From Coriobacteriia bacterium (lineage in GTDB: Bacteria > Actinomycetota > Coriobacteriia > Anaerosomatales > JAAXUF01): a stretch of 64,000 bases of DNA. This document shows, one piece after another, positions 7,304-16,020 of this stretch; position 1 is the stretch's first letter; the number at the start of each line of letters is the position of its first letter. The DNA is taken from contig JAAXWY010000001.1 of NCBI GenBank assembly GCA_013334745.1, forward strand, positions 67,471-131,470, written 5' to 3'. A model generated the notes under the pieces. That model did not search any database. It was not told the DNA's origin and saw nothing but the letters and a program-made list of their open reading frames with translations. Position numbers and translations under genes: made by a program.

Positions 7304-9388
7304 GTGATTGTATCCCTCGAAAACGTCTCGAAGTCCTTCGGTGCGCGCGTCCTGTTCAAGGACGCGCGTTTGCGCGTTGGGGCACGCGATAGGATCGCTC
7401 TGGTCGGACCGAACGGCGCCGGCAAGACGACACTGCTCGAGATTCTCGCAGGTCGCCAGAGCCCGGATGAGGGCACGGTCGCCCTTGCGCGCGATGCGGT
7501 ACTGGGATACCTCGAACAAGAGGCTATCGAGATGCACGGTCGTAGCGTCTTGCAGGAAGCGCTCAGTGCGGCCGACCACGTGACCTCACTTGAGCATCGA
7601 CTTCAGGTGCTGGCGAGCGAGCTTGAGTCGGTGACCGACGACGTCGATCAGAAGCGGTTGCTCGACGAGTACGGTCGTCTCCACGATCGGTACGAGGCCC
7701 TCGGAGGCTACACGCTCGAGTCGGATGCTCGCGCGGTTCTGTTCGGTCTCGGTTTTCGCGAGCGCGATCTCGAGCGCCTTGCCGAGGAGTTCTCGGGTGG
7801 TTGGCAGATGCGACTGGCCCTGGCCAAGCTGCTTCTCACGCAACCGGACGTGCTGCTGCTCGATGAGCCCACCAACCACCTCGACCTCGAGTCCGTCACG
7901 TGGCTCGAGGGGTTCTTGCGCAACTACGAGGGTGCGATCGTCATCGTCAGCCACGACCGCGCCTTTATGGAGGCGCTCGTTGATCACGTGGCCGAGATTG
8001 ACCTAGGCCAAGTCAGAACCTATACGGGCACCTACTCGCAGTACATCGCGGCTCGCGAACTCGCGCTGGAGCAACTCAAGGCTGCGTACGACGCTCAACA
8101 GAAGGAAATCGCCCACATGGAGGCGTTCGTCGAGCGCTTCCGGTACAAGAACACCAAGTCCAAACAGGCTCAGGACCGGGTCAAGAAGCTGGACAAGATG
8201 GAGCGGATCGTTCTGCCTGAGGCGCGCAAGGTCGTTCGGTTCAAGTTTCCGCAACCGGTCAGGTCGGGTGACCTGGTGATATCACTTGATTCCGTGGACA
8301 AGGCATACGGCGAGACGATCGTGTACCGCGATCTTTCATTCTCGCTGTATCGGGGCGATAAGGTCGCGCTCGTAGGACCAAACGGTGCGGGCAAGTCGAC
8401 CCTCCTCAAGATGCTGGCGGGGGTGCTCGATCCTGACACGGGTACTCGTTCACTTGGCCATCACGTCGACATCGCATACTTCGCACAGCACCAACTCCAG
8501 GCGCTGCATCTCGATCAGTCCGTGTTCCAGGAGATCGACGGTGTGGCGCCCGGCTGGACCCAGTCCGAGGTGCGCGCGTTGCTCGGGGCGTTTCTGTTCC
8601 GCGGCGACGACGTCGAGAAGAAGGTGCGCGTTCTGTCCGGTGGCGAGAAGGGACGGCTTGCTCTCGCGAAGATGCTGGTCAAGCCTGCACCGTTCCTCTG
8701 TCTCGACGAGCCGACAAACCATCTCGACATCGCTTCTAGCGACGTGCTGGAGCAGGCACTTGCACGGTACGAGGGCACGATAGCCCTGATCACGCACGAC
8801 AGGCATCTCATTCGGGCGATCGCCAACAAGATCGTCGAAGTTGTCGACGGCGGAGTCACACTGTTCGACGGCGACTACGACTACTACCTGTCCAAGAAGG
8901 CTGCGCGCGAGGCGCAGGCGACCGCACCTGCTTCGCGGGCGGCCACACCCAGCCGGAGTATCGGTACCGTGAAACCACCCGGGGCTGCGTCTCCGGTGGT
9001 CGCGTCTACAGGGGGCAGCGCCGCGGGGCGTGGTACACCACGGCGCAGTCATGCGACCACGCCAGTGGAGGTTTCGGTTCCAGGGGTTCCCGGTCCAAAG
9101 ACCAAAGAGATGAAGCGCGCCCAAGCAGAGGCACGCAACCGCTCGTATCGGGTGACCCGCGACCTGAAGGACCGTCTCGGAGTCCTGGAGCGGGAACTGG
9201 GAACTTCGCAGGCACGGCATGAGGAACTCATCGAGCTTATGGCGACTCCGGAGCTGTACGCGGATCCTGTCGCATTCGAAGGGGCGTTGGCCGAGTATTC
9301 AGGTCTGAAGTCGCTGCTTCCGAAGCTGGAAGAGGAGTGGTTGGAGCTCACCGAGCGCATTGACCGACTGGCTTCGGAATCAGGCTGA
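7304..9388 (+). CDS. ABC-F family ATPase (Uup/YdiF-like)
   Basis: This 694-residue soluble protein has two nucleotide-binding domains and no membrane segments, the layout of ABC-F translation factors. NBD1 has Walker [10 protein letters not shown] (35-43), signature FSGGWQ (163-168) and DEPTNHLD (187-194); NBD2 has Walker [10 protein letters not shown] (358-366), signature LSGGEKG and DEPTNHLD. The interdomain linker (about 240-315) is rich in Lys and Arg, as expected for a ribosome-contacting arm. After a Pro/Ser/Thr-rich linker (about 540-605) the last 90 residues form a coiled coil like the C-terminal domain of Uup. The GTG start at 7304 lies only a few bases after a possible -10 (TAGACT, 7290-7295), so a very short leader is possible. 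A specific antibiotic-resistance role is not indicated. Confidence 0.92.
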   Translation: MIVSLENVSKSFGARVLFKDARLRVGARDRIALVGPNGAGKTTLLEILAGRQSPDEGTVALARDAVLGYLEQEAIEMHGRSVLQEALSAADHVTSLEHRLQVLASELESVTDDVDQKRLLDEYGRLHDRYEALGGYTLESDARAVLFGLGFRERDLERLAEEFSGGWQMRLALAKLLLTQPDVLLLDEPTNHLDLESVTWLEGFLRNYEGAIVIVSHDRAFMEALVDHVAEIDLGQVRTYTGTYSQYIAARELALEQLKAAYDAQQKEIAHMEAFVERFRYKNTKSKQAQDRVKKLDKMERIVLPEARKVVRFKFPQPVRSGDLVISLDSVDKAYGETIVYRDLSFSLYRGDKVALVGPNGAGKSTLLKMLAGVLDPDTGTRSLGHHVDIAYFAQHQLQALHLDQSVFQEIDGVAPGWTQSEVRALLGAFLFRGDDVEKKVRVLSGGEKGRLALAKMLVKPAPFLCLDEPTNHLDIASSDVLEQALARYEGTIALITHDRHLIRAIANKIVEVVDGGVTLFDGDYDYYLSKKAAREAQATAPASRAATPSRSIGTVKPPGAASPVVASTGGSAAGRGTPRRSHATTPVEVSVPGVPGPKTKEMKRAQAEARNRSYRVTRDLKDRLGVLERELGTSQARHEELIELMATPELYADPVAFEGALAEYSGLKSLLPKLEEEWLELTERIDRLASESG

Positions 9389-9402
9389 GTGGCGTTCACA
9401 CG

Positions 9403-9437
9403 CCGTCTGACCATCGATTCTGCTCGCTGACAGACGG
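9403..9437 (+). terminator. Possible terminator after the ABC-F gene
   Basis: CCGTCTG (9403-9409) can pair with CAGACGG (9431-9437), with a 21-base loop and only TTT shortly after. The stem is short, so this is a weak candidate. Confidence 0.3.
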
Positions 9438-9440
9438 ACT

Positions 9441-9458
9441 TTGTAACAATCTTTACAA
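9441..9458. promoter_or_regulatory. Rex-like operator before the nuo operon
   Basis: TTGTAACAATCTTTACAA has dyad symmetry (TTGTAA, six bases, TTACAA) and the 18-base layout of Rex sites, consensus TTGTGAA-N4-TTCACAA. It overlaps the predicted -35 box of nuoA. Rex is the NADH/NAD+-sensing repressor known to control nuo genes in actinobacteria. No rex gene is in the window. Confidence 0.6.
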
Positions 9459-9480
9459 GCGGATTCTGGCTCTCTACACT
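9452..9480 (+). promoter_or_regulatory. Predicted nuo operon promoter
   Basis: TTTACA (9452-9457) and TACACT (9475-9480) are separated by 17 bases, each close to the sigma-70-type consensus. The leader would be about 90 bases long. The -35 lies within the Rex-like dyad, so binding there would block RNA polymerase. Confidence 0.65.
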
Positions 9481-9575
9481 TGCGGGGGCCACCAGAATCC
9501 TCGGTGGCGAGTACGTGTTTCCGACCGGCGCGCGCGTGTGTTGGAGAGCAACGCAGGTGTGCGGTAGGGGGATGG

Positions 9576-9944
9576 ATGCAGGGAGCTGCCACGCACGGAG
9601 TCCTGTTCGTTCTCGGCCTGGCAACGGCTGCGACGGGCTTCATTCTCGTGGTCTTCCTCGTCAATGCCGTTCTGTCGCCCCGAACTCCCAACCCGGAGAA
9701 GAACACGCCCTTCGAGTGCGGCATGGAGCAGGCCGGCGAACCGTGGGCGCCGCCGCGACTCCGATTCTCCACCCTCGCGATGCTGTTCGTTCTGTTTGAT
9801 GCGGAAGCGATTCTGCTGTTTGCGGTTGCGAGCGGCCTCAAGGGCAGCCCTATCGCTCTGTTGGAGATCGGTACTTTTGTGTTCTTCCTTGCGTTCGGGC
9901 TTGTGTACGCCTGGCGGAAGGGGGCGCTGGAGTGGCGATCGTAG
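9576..9944 (+). CDS. nuoA: NADH-quinone oxidoreductase subunit A
   Basis: The product of 122 residues from the ATG at 9576 (AGGGGG just upstream) matches the usual NuoA size; a longer open frame upstream lacks a membrane or family signal. It has three membrane segments and the conserved loop between TM1 and TM2, PNPEKNTPFECGMEQAGEPW, with the redox-accessible Cys. The following segment RLRFSTLAMLFVLFDAEAIL carries the conserved Asp-Ala-Glu. It belongs to the membrane arm near the quinone entry. The reading frame overlaps nuoB by 13 bases. First gene of the eleven-gene operon. Confidence 0.95.
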   Translation: MQGAATHGVLFVLGLATAATGFILVVFLVNAVLSPRTPNPEKNTPFECGMEQAGEPWAPPRLRFSTLAMLFVLFDAEAILLFAVASGLKGSPIALLEIGTFVFFLAFGLVYAWRKGALEWRS

Positions 9945-10489
9945 ACAAGGTAGGCGAGTCGCTCGACAACGGGTTCGGCGGCGTCATCTTGACCAGCGTC
10001 GATGCGCTTGCGAACTGGTCGAGGGGGCAGTCGCTCTGGGCTTTTCCCATGGGCACTGCATGTTGCGCCATGGAGCTCATTGCGGCCTCGTTCAACAAGT
10101 TCGACTTCGATCGTCTCGGGACGTTTCCGCGTCCTGATCCGCGCCACACCGACGTCATGATCCTCGCAGGGACGATCACCGAGAAGATGAAGCCGGCGGT
10201 GTTGCGCCTCTATGAGCAGATGCCTGATCCGAAGTGGGTCATCGCGATGGGCAACTGCACGGTCTCGGGTGGGATCTTCTACTACGACACCTACTCTGTC
10301 GTTCGCGGAGCAGATACCTTCCTGCCCGTTGACGTCTACATCAGCGGATGTCCTCCGCGCCCGGAGGCGCTGCAGGACGGGATCGTCCAGCTTCGGGAGC
10401 TGGTTCGCATGGAGTCGATCTCGCCCGGCAAGCGCCGCGAGCGGTCGACCCTTCTGCCGATGCCGGTCGAGGACGGTGACGCGGAGTGA
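9932..10489 (+). CDS. nuoB: NADH-quinone oxidoreductase subunit B (cluster N2 subunit)
   Basis: NuoB (185 residues, GTG start inside the end of nuoA) binds the terminal [4Fe-4S] cluster N2 that passes electrons to quinone. The four ligands are visible: adjacent C44 and C45 in GTACCAMEL, C109 in GNCTVSGG and C140 in SGCPPRPEAL. Size and motifs are canonical. It sits at the interface with NuoD and, in this organism, would receive electrons from the fused NuoI/GltD protein encoded downstream. Confidence 0.96.
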   Translation: MAIVDKVGESLDNGFGGVILTSVDALANWSRGQSLWAFPMGTACCAMELIAASFNKFDFDRLGTFPRPDPRHTDVMILAGTITEKMKPAVLRLYEQMPDPKWVIAMGNCTVSGGIFYYDTYSVVRGADTFLPVDVYISGCPPRPEALQDGIVQLRELVRMESISPGKRRERSTLLPMPVEDGDAE

Positions 10490-10947
10490 ATCACGAGGAG
10501 TTGCACCAGCGCCTGGCCGATCTCTCGCCGCTGCTCGCGCCGATGTTCTCGCTGGAGTTCGGCGACGCGGTCATCGGGGTACAGCGCGACTCGGTGTTGT
10601 CCACCGCCCGCGAGCTGCGAGAACTCGGCTTTGATCGGCTCGGTATGGTCACTGCAGTCGACCGTGACGAGTACTTCCTCATGGTCTACCGACTGCAGTC
10701 GCGCGAGTTGGCCACCGCGGTTTTCGTGAAGACGAAGGTGCCTCGAGACAACCCTGTCATCGACTCGATGTACTCGGTGTGGCCTGCAGCGGATTGGCAG
10801 GAGCGCGAGGTCTTCGATCTGTTTGGTATCGATTTCGTCGGCCACCCCGATATGCGACGAATCATGCTTCCCGAGGAGTTCGAGGGGCATCCGCTTCGCA
10901 AGGACTTTGACGCACCGGGCCTGATCCGGCGCCCCGACTACATCTGA
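10486..10947 (+). CDS. nuoC: NADH-quinone oxidoreductase subunit C
   Basis: This 153-residue peripheral-arm subunit starts at a GTG overlapping the nuoB stop. The family region is the C-terminal half: WPAADWQEREVFDLFGIDF, then GHPDMRRIMLPEEFEGHPLR with KDF, the standard 30-kDa subunit signature. It is separate from NuoD, not fused as in E. coli. It stabilises the NuoB-NuoD quinone module. Confidence 0.95.
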   Translation: MNHEELHQRLADLSPLLAPMFSLEFGDAVIGVQRDSVLSTARELRELGFDRLGMVTAVDRDEYFLMVYRLQSRELATAVFVKTKVPRDNPVIDSMYSVWPAADWQEREVFDLFGIDFVGHPDMRRIMLPEEFEGHPLRKDFDAPGLIRRPDYI

Positions 10948-10963
10948 CGAGAGGAGGGCCGAT

Positions 10964-12109
10964 ATGACGCTGCAGATCGAATCCCGTTCGCCCGCCATCT
11001 CCGATGACGGGCTGCCGGTCGAAGAACTCGTCGTCAACGTCGGCCCTTCGCATCCCTCGACCCACGGGGTCGGGCGCGTGCTTGTCCACCTCGACGGCGA
11101 CGTCGTCGTGAAGGCCGACATGATCGTCGGCTACCTGCACCGCGGCATCGAGAAGATGGCCGAGAATCGCACATACCTGCAGGTCGTGCCGCTCACCGAC
11201 CGGCTGGACTACGTGGGTTCCATGTACGCGAACTGGGCCTACTGCCGAGCGGTGGAGCGCCTTGCCGACATCCGCGTTCCGGAGCGCGCCGAGTACCTGC
11301 GAGTCATCGTCTGCGAACTTCAGCGCATCGCGAGCCATATGATGGGTATTGGGGCCGCTGCGGCTGATACCGGCGCGTTCACGATGTTCATCTACGCCTT
11401 CGACGTTCGCGAGCGTGTCGTCGAGCTGTTCGAGACGCTGTGTGGTTCTCGGCTCACCTACAACTACGTACGTCCGGGCGGAGTCTCCATGGACGCTCCG
11501 GATGGCTGGACCGATGACGTGATTGCGTTCACGCAGAGAGTCCGCCCGAATCTCGATGAGATGGACAGCCTGTTCTTCGGCAACACCATCGCGCGGGGGC
11601 GGCTCAAAGGTGTCGGCGTTCTGACCGCAGACGACGCCGTTGCGTGGGGAGCCTCCGGACCGACCGCGCGGGCGAGCGGTGTCGAGTGGGATCTTCGCAA
11701 GCACGATCCCTACTCGGTGTATCCGCGCCTTGAGTTCGACGTCGTCATCGGCGAGAACGGCGACTCCTACGACCGTAACCGCGTCCGGCTGCTCGAGTGT
11801 TACGAATCCGCGCGCATCATCGAACAGGCCGTTGCACAGATGCCCGGCGGGCTTGTGAAGAACGATGGTATGGCGCGTCTCATCGCACCGCCGGTAGGCG
11901 ACGCATACGACCACATCGAATCGGCCCGTGGGTCGCTCGGTGTGTACCTCGTGTCGGATGGCACGCCACGGCCGTATCGTATGAAGGTCCGGTCACCCGC
12001 CTTCTGCAACCTCGCGCTGCTGCCTAAGCTCGCGGTAGGACACACACTTTCGGACCTCGTCGTAGTGCTCGGCTCACTTGACCCCGTCTTCGGGGAGGTG
12101 GACCGATGA
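10964..12109 (+). CDS. nuoD: NADH-quinone oxidoreductase subunit D (quinone-site subunit)
   Basis: NuoD (381 residues; ribosome site GAGGAGGG) is the 49-kDa homologue that forms the quinone pocket with NuoB. The HPSTHGVGR loop near residue 34 carries the conserved His, followed by GYLHRGIEKMAENRTY. Near the C-terminus the usual E-A-P-R-G-E-x-G segment reads ESARGSLG before VYLVSDGTPRPYR, so the Pro and the second Glu are replaced. The rest looks normal, and the change may reflect a different quinone or partner. The end overlaps nuoH by an ATGA. Confidence 0.95.
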   Translation: MTLQIESRSPAISDDGLPVEELVVNVGPSHPSTHGVGRVLVHLDGDVVVKADMIVGYLHRGIEKMAENRTYLQVVPLTDRLDYVGSMYANWAYCRAVERLADIRVPERAEYLRVIVCELQRIASHMMGIGAAAADTGAFTMFIYAFDVRERVVELFETLCGSRLTYNYVRPGGVSMDAPDGWTDDVIAFTQRVRPNLDEMDSLFFGNTIARGRLKGVGVLTADDAVAWGASGPTARASGVEWDLRKHDPYSVYPRLEFDVVIGENGDSYDRNRVRLLECYESARIIEQAVAQMPGGLVKNDGMARLIAPPVGDAYDHIESARGSLGVYLVSDGTPRPYRMKVRSPAFCNLALLPKLAVGHTLSDLVVVLGSLDPVFGEVDR

Positions 12110-13059
12110 GTTCGTACGTCTGGGGGCTCATCGTCGGCCTTGCGGCGGGTCTCGTGATCGCGCTTGCTGCGCTCGTGGGCGTGTGGGCGGAGCGCAAGGT
12201 TTCCGCGCGTGTTCAGATGCGACTTGGACCTCAGGAGGCTGGGCCCTTCGGGTTGCTGCAGACGCTAGCGGACACGCTGAAGCTCATCTTGAAAGAGGAC
12301 ATCACGCCTGATCAGGCTGACGTCCGTATCTTCCGTATGGCTCCGTTCATGGTCTTCGTACCATGCGCCGCAGGCCTTGCCGTGATTCCGTTCGCCTACG
12401 GGTGGGCACCGCTGAACACCGAGACGAGCGCACTGTTCTTCATAGCGGTTCCCGCGCTCTCGGTCATCGGCATCCTGGTCGCGGGATGGTCGTCGCGAAA
12501 CACCTACGCGTCCATCGGAGGTATCCGCGGAGCGACCCAGATGATCTCCTACGAGCTTCCGCGCACGCTCTCCGTGCTCTCGCTGTGCATCTTGGCGGGC
12601 AGCATATCCGCGGTTTCCATCCACGACTCGTTTCGCTGGTGGTGGATCCCGGTCAACGCTATCGGCTTTCTCGTCTACTTCATCGCCTCACTCGCGGAAC
12701 TCAATCGTGGACCGTTCGATCTTCCTGAGGCGGAGTCCGAGCTGGTCGCCGGATATTTCGCTGATTACTCGGGTATCCGTTGGTCCATCTTCATGATGGT
12801 CGAGTACGGGGGGATGATCGCCGCGGCGCTGTTCGGTGCTGCGGCCTTCTTCGGAGGTGGCCTCGGCATTCGAGGGCCCATCGGTGCCCTCATATATGCG
12901 GCCATAGCGGTTGCTATCTCGGTCGCCATGATCTGGGCTAAGTGGACCTATCCGCGTATGCGTCCCGACCAGCTGATGACGTTGGCGTGGAAGGTTCTGA
13001 CGCCGATGGCGCTCGTGCAGCTTCTGATCGCAGGAGTGTTCGCGGTGGTGATCGCATGA
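12106..13059 (+). CDS. nuoH: NADH-quinone oxidoreductase subunit H
   Basis: NuoH (317 residues) is the membrane subunit that links the quinone module to the proton pumps. It shows about eight hydrophobic segments and the conserved loops VWAERKVSARVQMRLGP (residues 25-42), NTYASIGGIRGATQMISYE and ELNRGPFDLPEAESELVAGY, the last being the Glu-rich quinone-proximal loop. Its final bases overlap the start of the fused nuoI gene (ATGA at 13056). Confidence 0.96.
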   Translation: MSSYVWGLIVGLAAGLVIALAALVGVWAERKVSARVQMRLGPQEAGPFGLLQTLADTLKLILKEDITPDQADVRIFRMAPFMVFVPCAAGLAVIPFAYGWAPLNTETSALFFIAVPALSVIGILVAGWSSRNTYASIGGIRGATQMISYELPRTLSVLSLCILAGSISAVSIHDSFRWWWIPVNAIGFLVYFIASLAELNRGPFDLPEAESELVAGYFADYSGIRWSIFMMVEYGGMIAAALFGAAAFFGGGLGIRGPIGALIYAAIAVAISVAMIWAKWTYPRMRPDQLMTLAWKVLTPMALVQLLIAGVFAVVIA

Positions 13060-15218
13060 GTGATACGACCCACAATGAACCGATCAGCACGGGCGCCGAG
13101 AGTCCCGGTGGTGCTTCGGGGACTGAGCCTGTGAACACGGTCAATGCGACGAACGACTTCTCCCCGGGTGTTCGTGGCTTCCTTGAGCGGTGGGGAAGTG
13201 TATGGACCGGCCTAGCGATCACCGGCAAACGGGCGTTCACGAAGCCGGACACGCTGCGCTATCCCATAGTCAAGCTGACGATGCCCGAGCGTTGGCGTGG
13301 CCCGCTACGCCTGACGGGTGTGCTCGGGTCCGATGAGATCGAGCCCATCACGACGCTCCCGCCTGAGTACAACGCCCACATCGAGTCGCTTTATGCCAAA
13401 GAGGCGCTGCCCCCCTGTGTGGGTAACTGTCCCGCCAACGTGGACGCTCGCGGGCAGTCGTACTTCCTCGCCGAAGACAAGCCAGCCGAGGCCTACGAGC
13501 TTGTGCGTGAGCGCAACACGTTGCCGGGGGTCCTTGGTCGCATATGCCATCACCCCTGCGAGACGGCGTGCAAGCGAAACTACTACGACGAAGCGATCGC
13601 GATTCGTCCACTTCACCGTGTGGCGTATGAACGCTACAGCGAGTTTCGTGAGGAACGGGTCACGCTGCTACCCCGGACGCGCGACGAGGAGATCGCCATC
13701 GTGGGCTCCGGGCCGAGCGGTCTGACCGCCGCTCACGACCTCATGCGGCTCGGATACGGTGTGACGGTGTACGAGAAGGACCACCATCCCGGTGGCGCAC
13801 TGTACTCGGGCGTGCCCGCGTACCGTCTGCCGCGTGATGTCCTGAAGCAGGAAGTCGACGACCTGTGCGCCATGGGCATGGACCTGCGCCTCAATGTGGC
13901 GGTTGGCGAGGACGTGCCCATCGACCACCTGGTCGGGGAGTACGACGCTGTGCTCATCGCCGCGGGTCTCCAGGACAGCCGCATTTTGCCGCTTCCGGGT
14001 GCGGATGCCGACGGCGTGGTTGGCGCACTGCCGTTCCTGCGTGCCGGGAACTGGAAGAACGATGCCGGCGTGAAGGGTAAGCGCGTTCTGGTTGTGGGCG
14101 GGGGCAACGTCGCCGTCGACTGTGCACGGGTCGCCAAGCGTGTCGGCGCGGTCGAAGTGACCCTTACGGCCCTCGAGTCCATGAGTGAGCTTCCCGCCCA
14201 TCCCTGGGAGATCGAGGAGGCACTCGACGAAGGCATCATCGCCAACTGCTCATGGGGTCCCAAGGAAGTACTCACCGAGGATGGCAAGGTCGTAGGTTTG
14301 CGTCTGCAGAGCTGTCTGTCGGTGTTCGATGCTCAGGGTCGGTTCTCGCCTCAGTTCGCCGATGAGTTCACCGACCTCGCCGCCGATGTCATCGTGTTTG
14401 CGATCGGCCAGGCGCCCAAGCTTGGACCGATTGTTGCCGGGTCCGACATCCTGCTCTCCGAGCGCGGATTGCTGTTCGTCGATGGCACGTTGTTGACGAC
14501 CAACGTTTCCGGCGTATTCGCGTGCGGCGAGGTCGTGACGGGCCCGGGGTCGGCCATCGGGTCGATAGCCAGCGGGCACGAGGCGGCCACGTCCATCCAT
14601 CGGCACCTCTCCGGGCAGGACCTGAGCGAGGACCGCGCGTTTCGTCCGGTGCCCGTGTACCCGCGTTACGACGCCGCCAGCACCGAAGGTATCGAGTCGG
14701 GTCGGCGTCGCGCCAAGATGCCGATGGCCAAGGGCGAGGAGCGCGCGACGGACTTCCGCACCGTGGAGCTGGGATTCACGCATCTGGAGGGATTGTCCGA
14801 GGCCGCTCGGTGTTTGCGCTGCTCATCGGGGGTCTGCGTCGGTTGCACGTTCTGCGCTCGGACGTGTCCGGACTACGCGATCCGGGTCGAACGCATCGAT
14901 GACCCCGGCAAGCGATGTGTCACGCGCTACGACTTCGATCTTTCGAAGTGCTGCTTCTGCGGGCTGTGCGCGGAGCAGTGTCCGACCGGTGCGCTCAAGC
15001 ACACCGGACAGTACGAGCTGTCGTTCTACTCCCGCGAGTACACGCTCTTCGATAAGGACGAGATGGTTCGGTCCGGGGACGGGACCCGCGCTACCGGTGT
15101 GGAAGTGCGTTCGAGCTTGTCTGGCGGCGCACCATGCTCGCCTACCGGTGCCGAGAAGCTCGAACTCGCGCCATCCAACCCAGAAGACGAACTGACGCAA
15201 GCGGAGGTGACCCGATGA
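13056..15218 (+). CDS. NuoI with an inserted GltD-type FAD/NAD(P) oxidoreductase module (fusion)
   Basis: The 720-residue protein is composite. Residues about 38-92 resemble the NuoI N-terminus (FLERWGSVWTGLAITGKRAF, RYP, MPERWRGPLRL). Residues about 95-590 are a complete GltD-like flavoprotein: N-terminal Fe-S ligands C121, C125, C164, C168 and C172 (spare Cys included), FAD motif GSGPSG (217-222), second dinucleotide motif VVGGGNVAVD (346-355) and FACGEVVTGPGSAIGSIASG. Residues 586-660 are the NuoI ferredoxin: CLRC, then C594/C597/C600/C604 and C632/C635/C638/C642, ending in YELSFYSREYTLFDKDEMV like NuoI. It occupies the nuoI position, with ATGA overlaps on both sides. It probably oxidises NAD(P)H and hands electrons to NuoB, replacing NuoEFG. 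The NADPH-type Arg-Arg after the second dinucleotide fold is replaced by LES (373-375), hinting at NADH. Confidence 0.93.
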   Translation: MSDTTHNEPISTGAESPGGASGTEPVNTVNATNDFSPGVRGFLERWGSVWTGLAITGKRAFTKPDTLRYPIVKLTMPERWRGPLRLTGVLGSDEIEPITTLPPEYNAHIESLYAKEALPPCVGNCPANVDARGQSYFLAEDKPAEAYELVRERNTLPGVLGRICHHPCETACKRNYYDEAIAIRPLHRVAYERYSEFREERVTLLPRTRDEEIAIVGSGPSGLTAAHDLMRLGYGVTVYEKDHHPGGALYSGVPAYRLPRDVLKQEVDDLCAMGMDLRLNVAVGEDVPIDHLVGEYDAVLIAAGLQDSRILPLPGADADGVVGALPFLRAGNWKNDAGVKGKRVLVVGGGNVAVDCARVAKRVGAVEVTLTALESMSELPAHPWEIEEALDEGIIANCSWGPKEVLTEDGKVVGLRLQSCLSVFDAQGRFSPQFADEFTDLAADVIVFAIGQAPKLGPIVAGSDILLSERGLLFVDGTLLTTNVSGVFACGEVVTGPGSAIGSIASGHEAATSIHRHLSGQDLSEDRAFRPVPVYPRYDAASTEGIESGRRRAKMPMAKGEERATDFRTVELGFTHLEGLSEAARCLRCSSGVCVGCTFCARTCPDYAIRVERIDDPGKRCVTRYDFDLSKCCFCGLCAEQCPTGALKHTGQYELSFYSREYTLFDKDEMVRSGDGTRATGVEVRSSLSGGAPCSPTGAEKLELAPSNPEDELTQAEVTR

Positions 15219-15718
15219 GTGACTTTGTGTCGGTCGCGGTCTACTGGCCGCTTGCCGCGGTCGCGGTCGCCGGGGCTCTCGCGGTCGTTCTCAGTCGAGA
15301 AGTGATGCGCATGGCTCTGGGCCTGGGCGCGTTCCTCCTGGCGCTTGCGGGGTTGTTCGCGTATCTCGGATTCGGATTCCTCGCCTTGGCTGAACTATTC
15401 GTTTACGTCGGCGGCGTTCTCATTCTCATACTCTTCGCAATCATGCTCGTGCACCGTGGTCAGAACGGGTCCACCAGTCTGGTCTTGCGAGATCCGTTCA
15501 CACCTGCCGTCGTATCGGTCCTGACGTTCATCGCGCTGTGGAGGGTGACCGACGGCATCGTTGCCCCGGACGCAGCTCTGTCCGGATCCAGCGGCACGAG
15601 CGCAGCTCTCGCATCCACACTACTCGGGCCACTCCTGCCGCAGTTCGAACTCGCCGGCGCGTTGTTGCTGGTGGCGCTCGTTGCGGTGGTCGCGATCAGT
15701 GGGGGTGACCGCTCGTGA
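15215..15718 (+). CDS. nuoJ: NADH-quinone oxidoreductase subunit J
   Basis: NuoJ has 167 residues from the ATG at 15215, preceded by GCGGAGGTGA; the open frame upstream belongs to the previous gene's coding region. Five hydrophobic segments are visible, and the third contains the family stretch ELFVYVGGVLILILFAIML with the pi-bulge Tyr-Val-Gly-Gly. It is a core membrane-arm subunit. The last four bases overlap nuoK (GTGA). Confidence 0.93.
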   Translation: MSDFVSVAVYWPLAAVAVAGALAVVLSREVMRMALGLGAFLLALAGLFAYLGFGFLALAELFVYVGGVLILILFAIMLVHRGQNGSTSLVLRDPFTPAVVSVLTFIALWRVTDGIVAPDAALSGSSGTSAALASTLLGPLLPQFELAGALLLVALVAVVAISGGDRS

Positions 15719-16020
15719 GCGTCGTCATTCTCGCCTGCGCGCTGTTCAGCGTCGGGCTCTTCGGAGTACTTGCACGCAGGGACACCGTCGCGATCCTGGC
15801 CAGCGTTGAAGTCATGCTCGGTGGTCCGCTGCTTCTGCTCGTGGCGCTCGCCGGTGGATCGATGCAACCGGCAGGGGCCGCCGTGCACATCGAGGGCATC
15901 GCACTTCTGGTTGTCGTCGTGATCGCTGCCGAGGCGGCTGTCGGGCTTGCGCTGCTCGTCAGCGTGGCCCGCAAGACCCGGTCCACGGCTCTGGATGACC
16001 TCACGGAGGTGAAGGGCTGA
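15715..16020 (+). CDS. nuoK: NADH-quinone oxidoreductase subunit K
   Basis: NuoK (101 residues, GTG start) has three membrane helices. The two conserved membrane Glu residues of the E-channel are present in LASVEVMLGG and VIAAEAAVGLALL. It contains GVLARRDTVAILAS between helices one and two. Length is normal. The stop overlaps the nuoL start by one base. Confidence 0.93.
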   Translation: MSVVILACALFSVGLFGVLARRDTVAILASVEVMLGGPLLLLVALAGGSMQPAGAAVHIEGIALLVVVVIAAEAAVGLALLVSVARKTRSTALDDLTEVKG

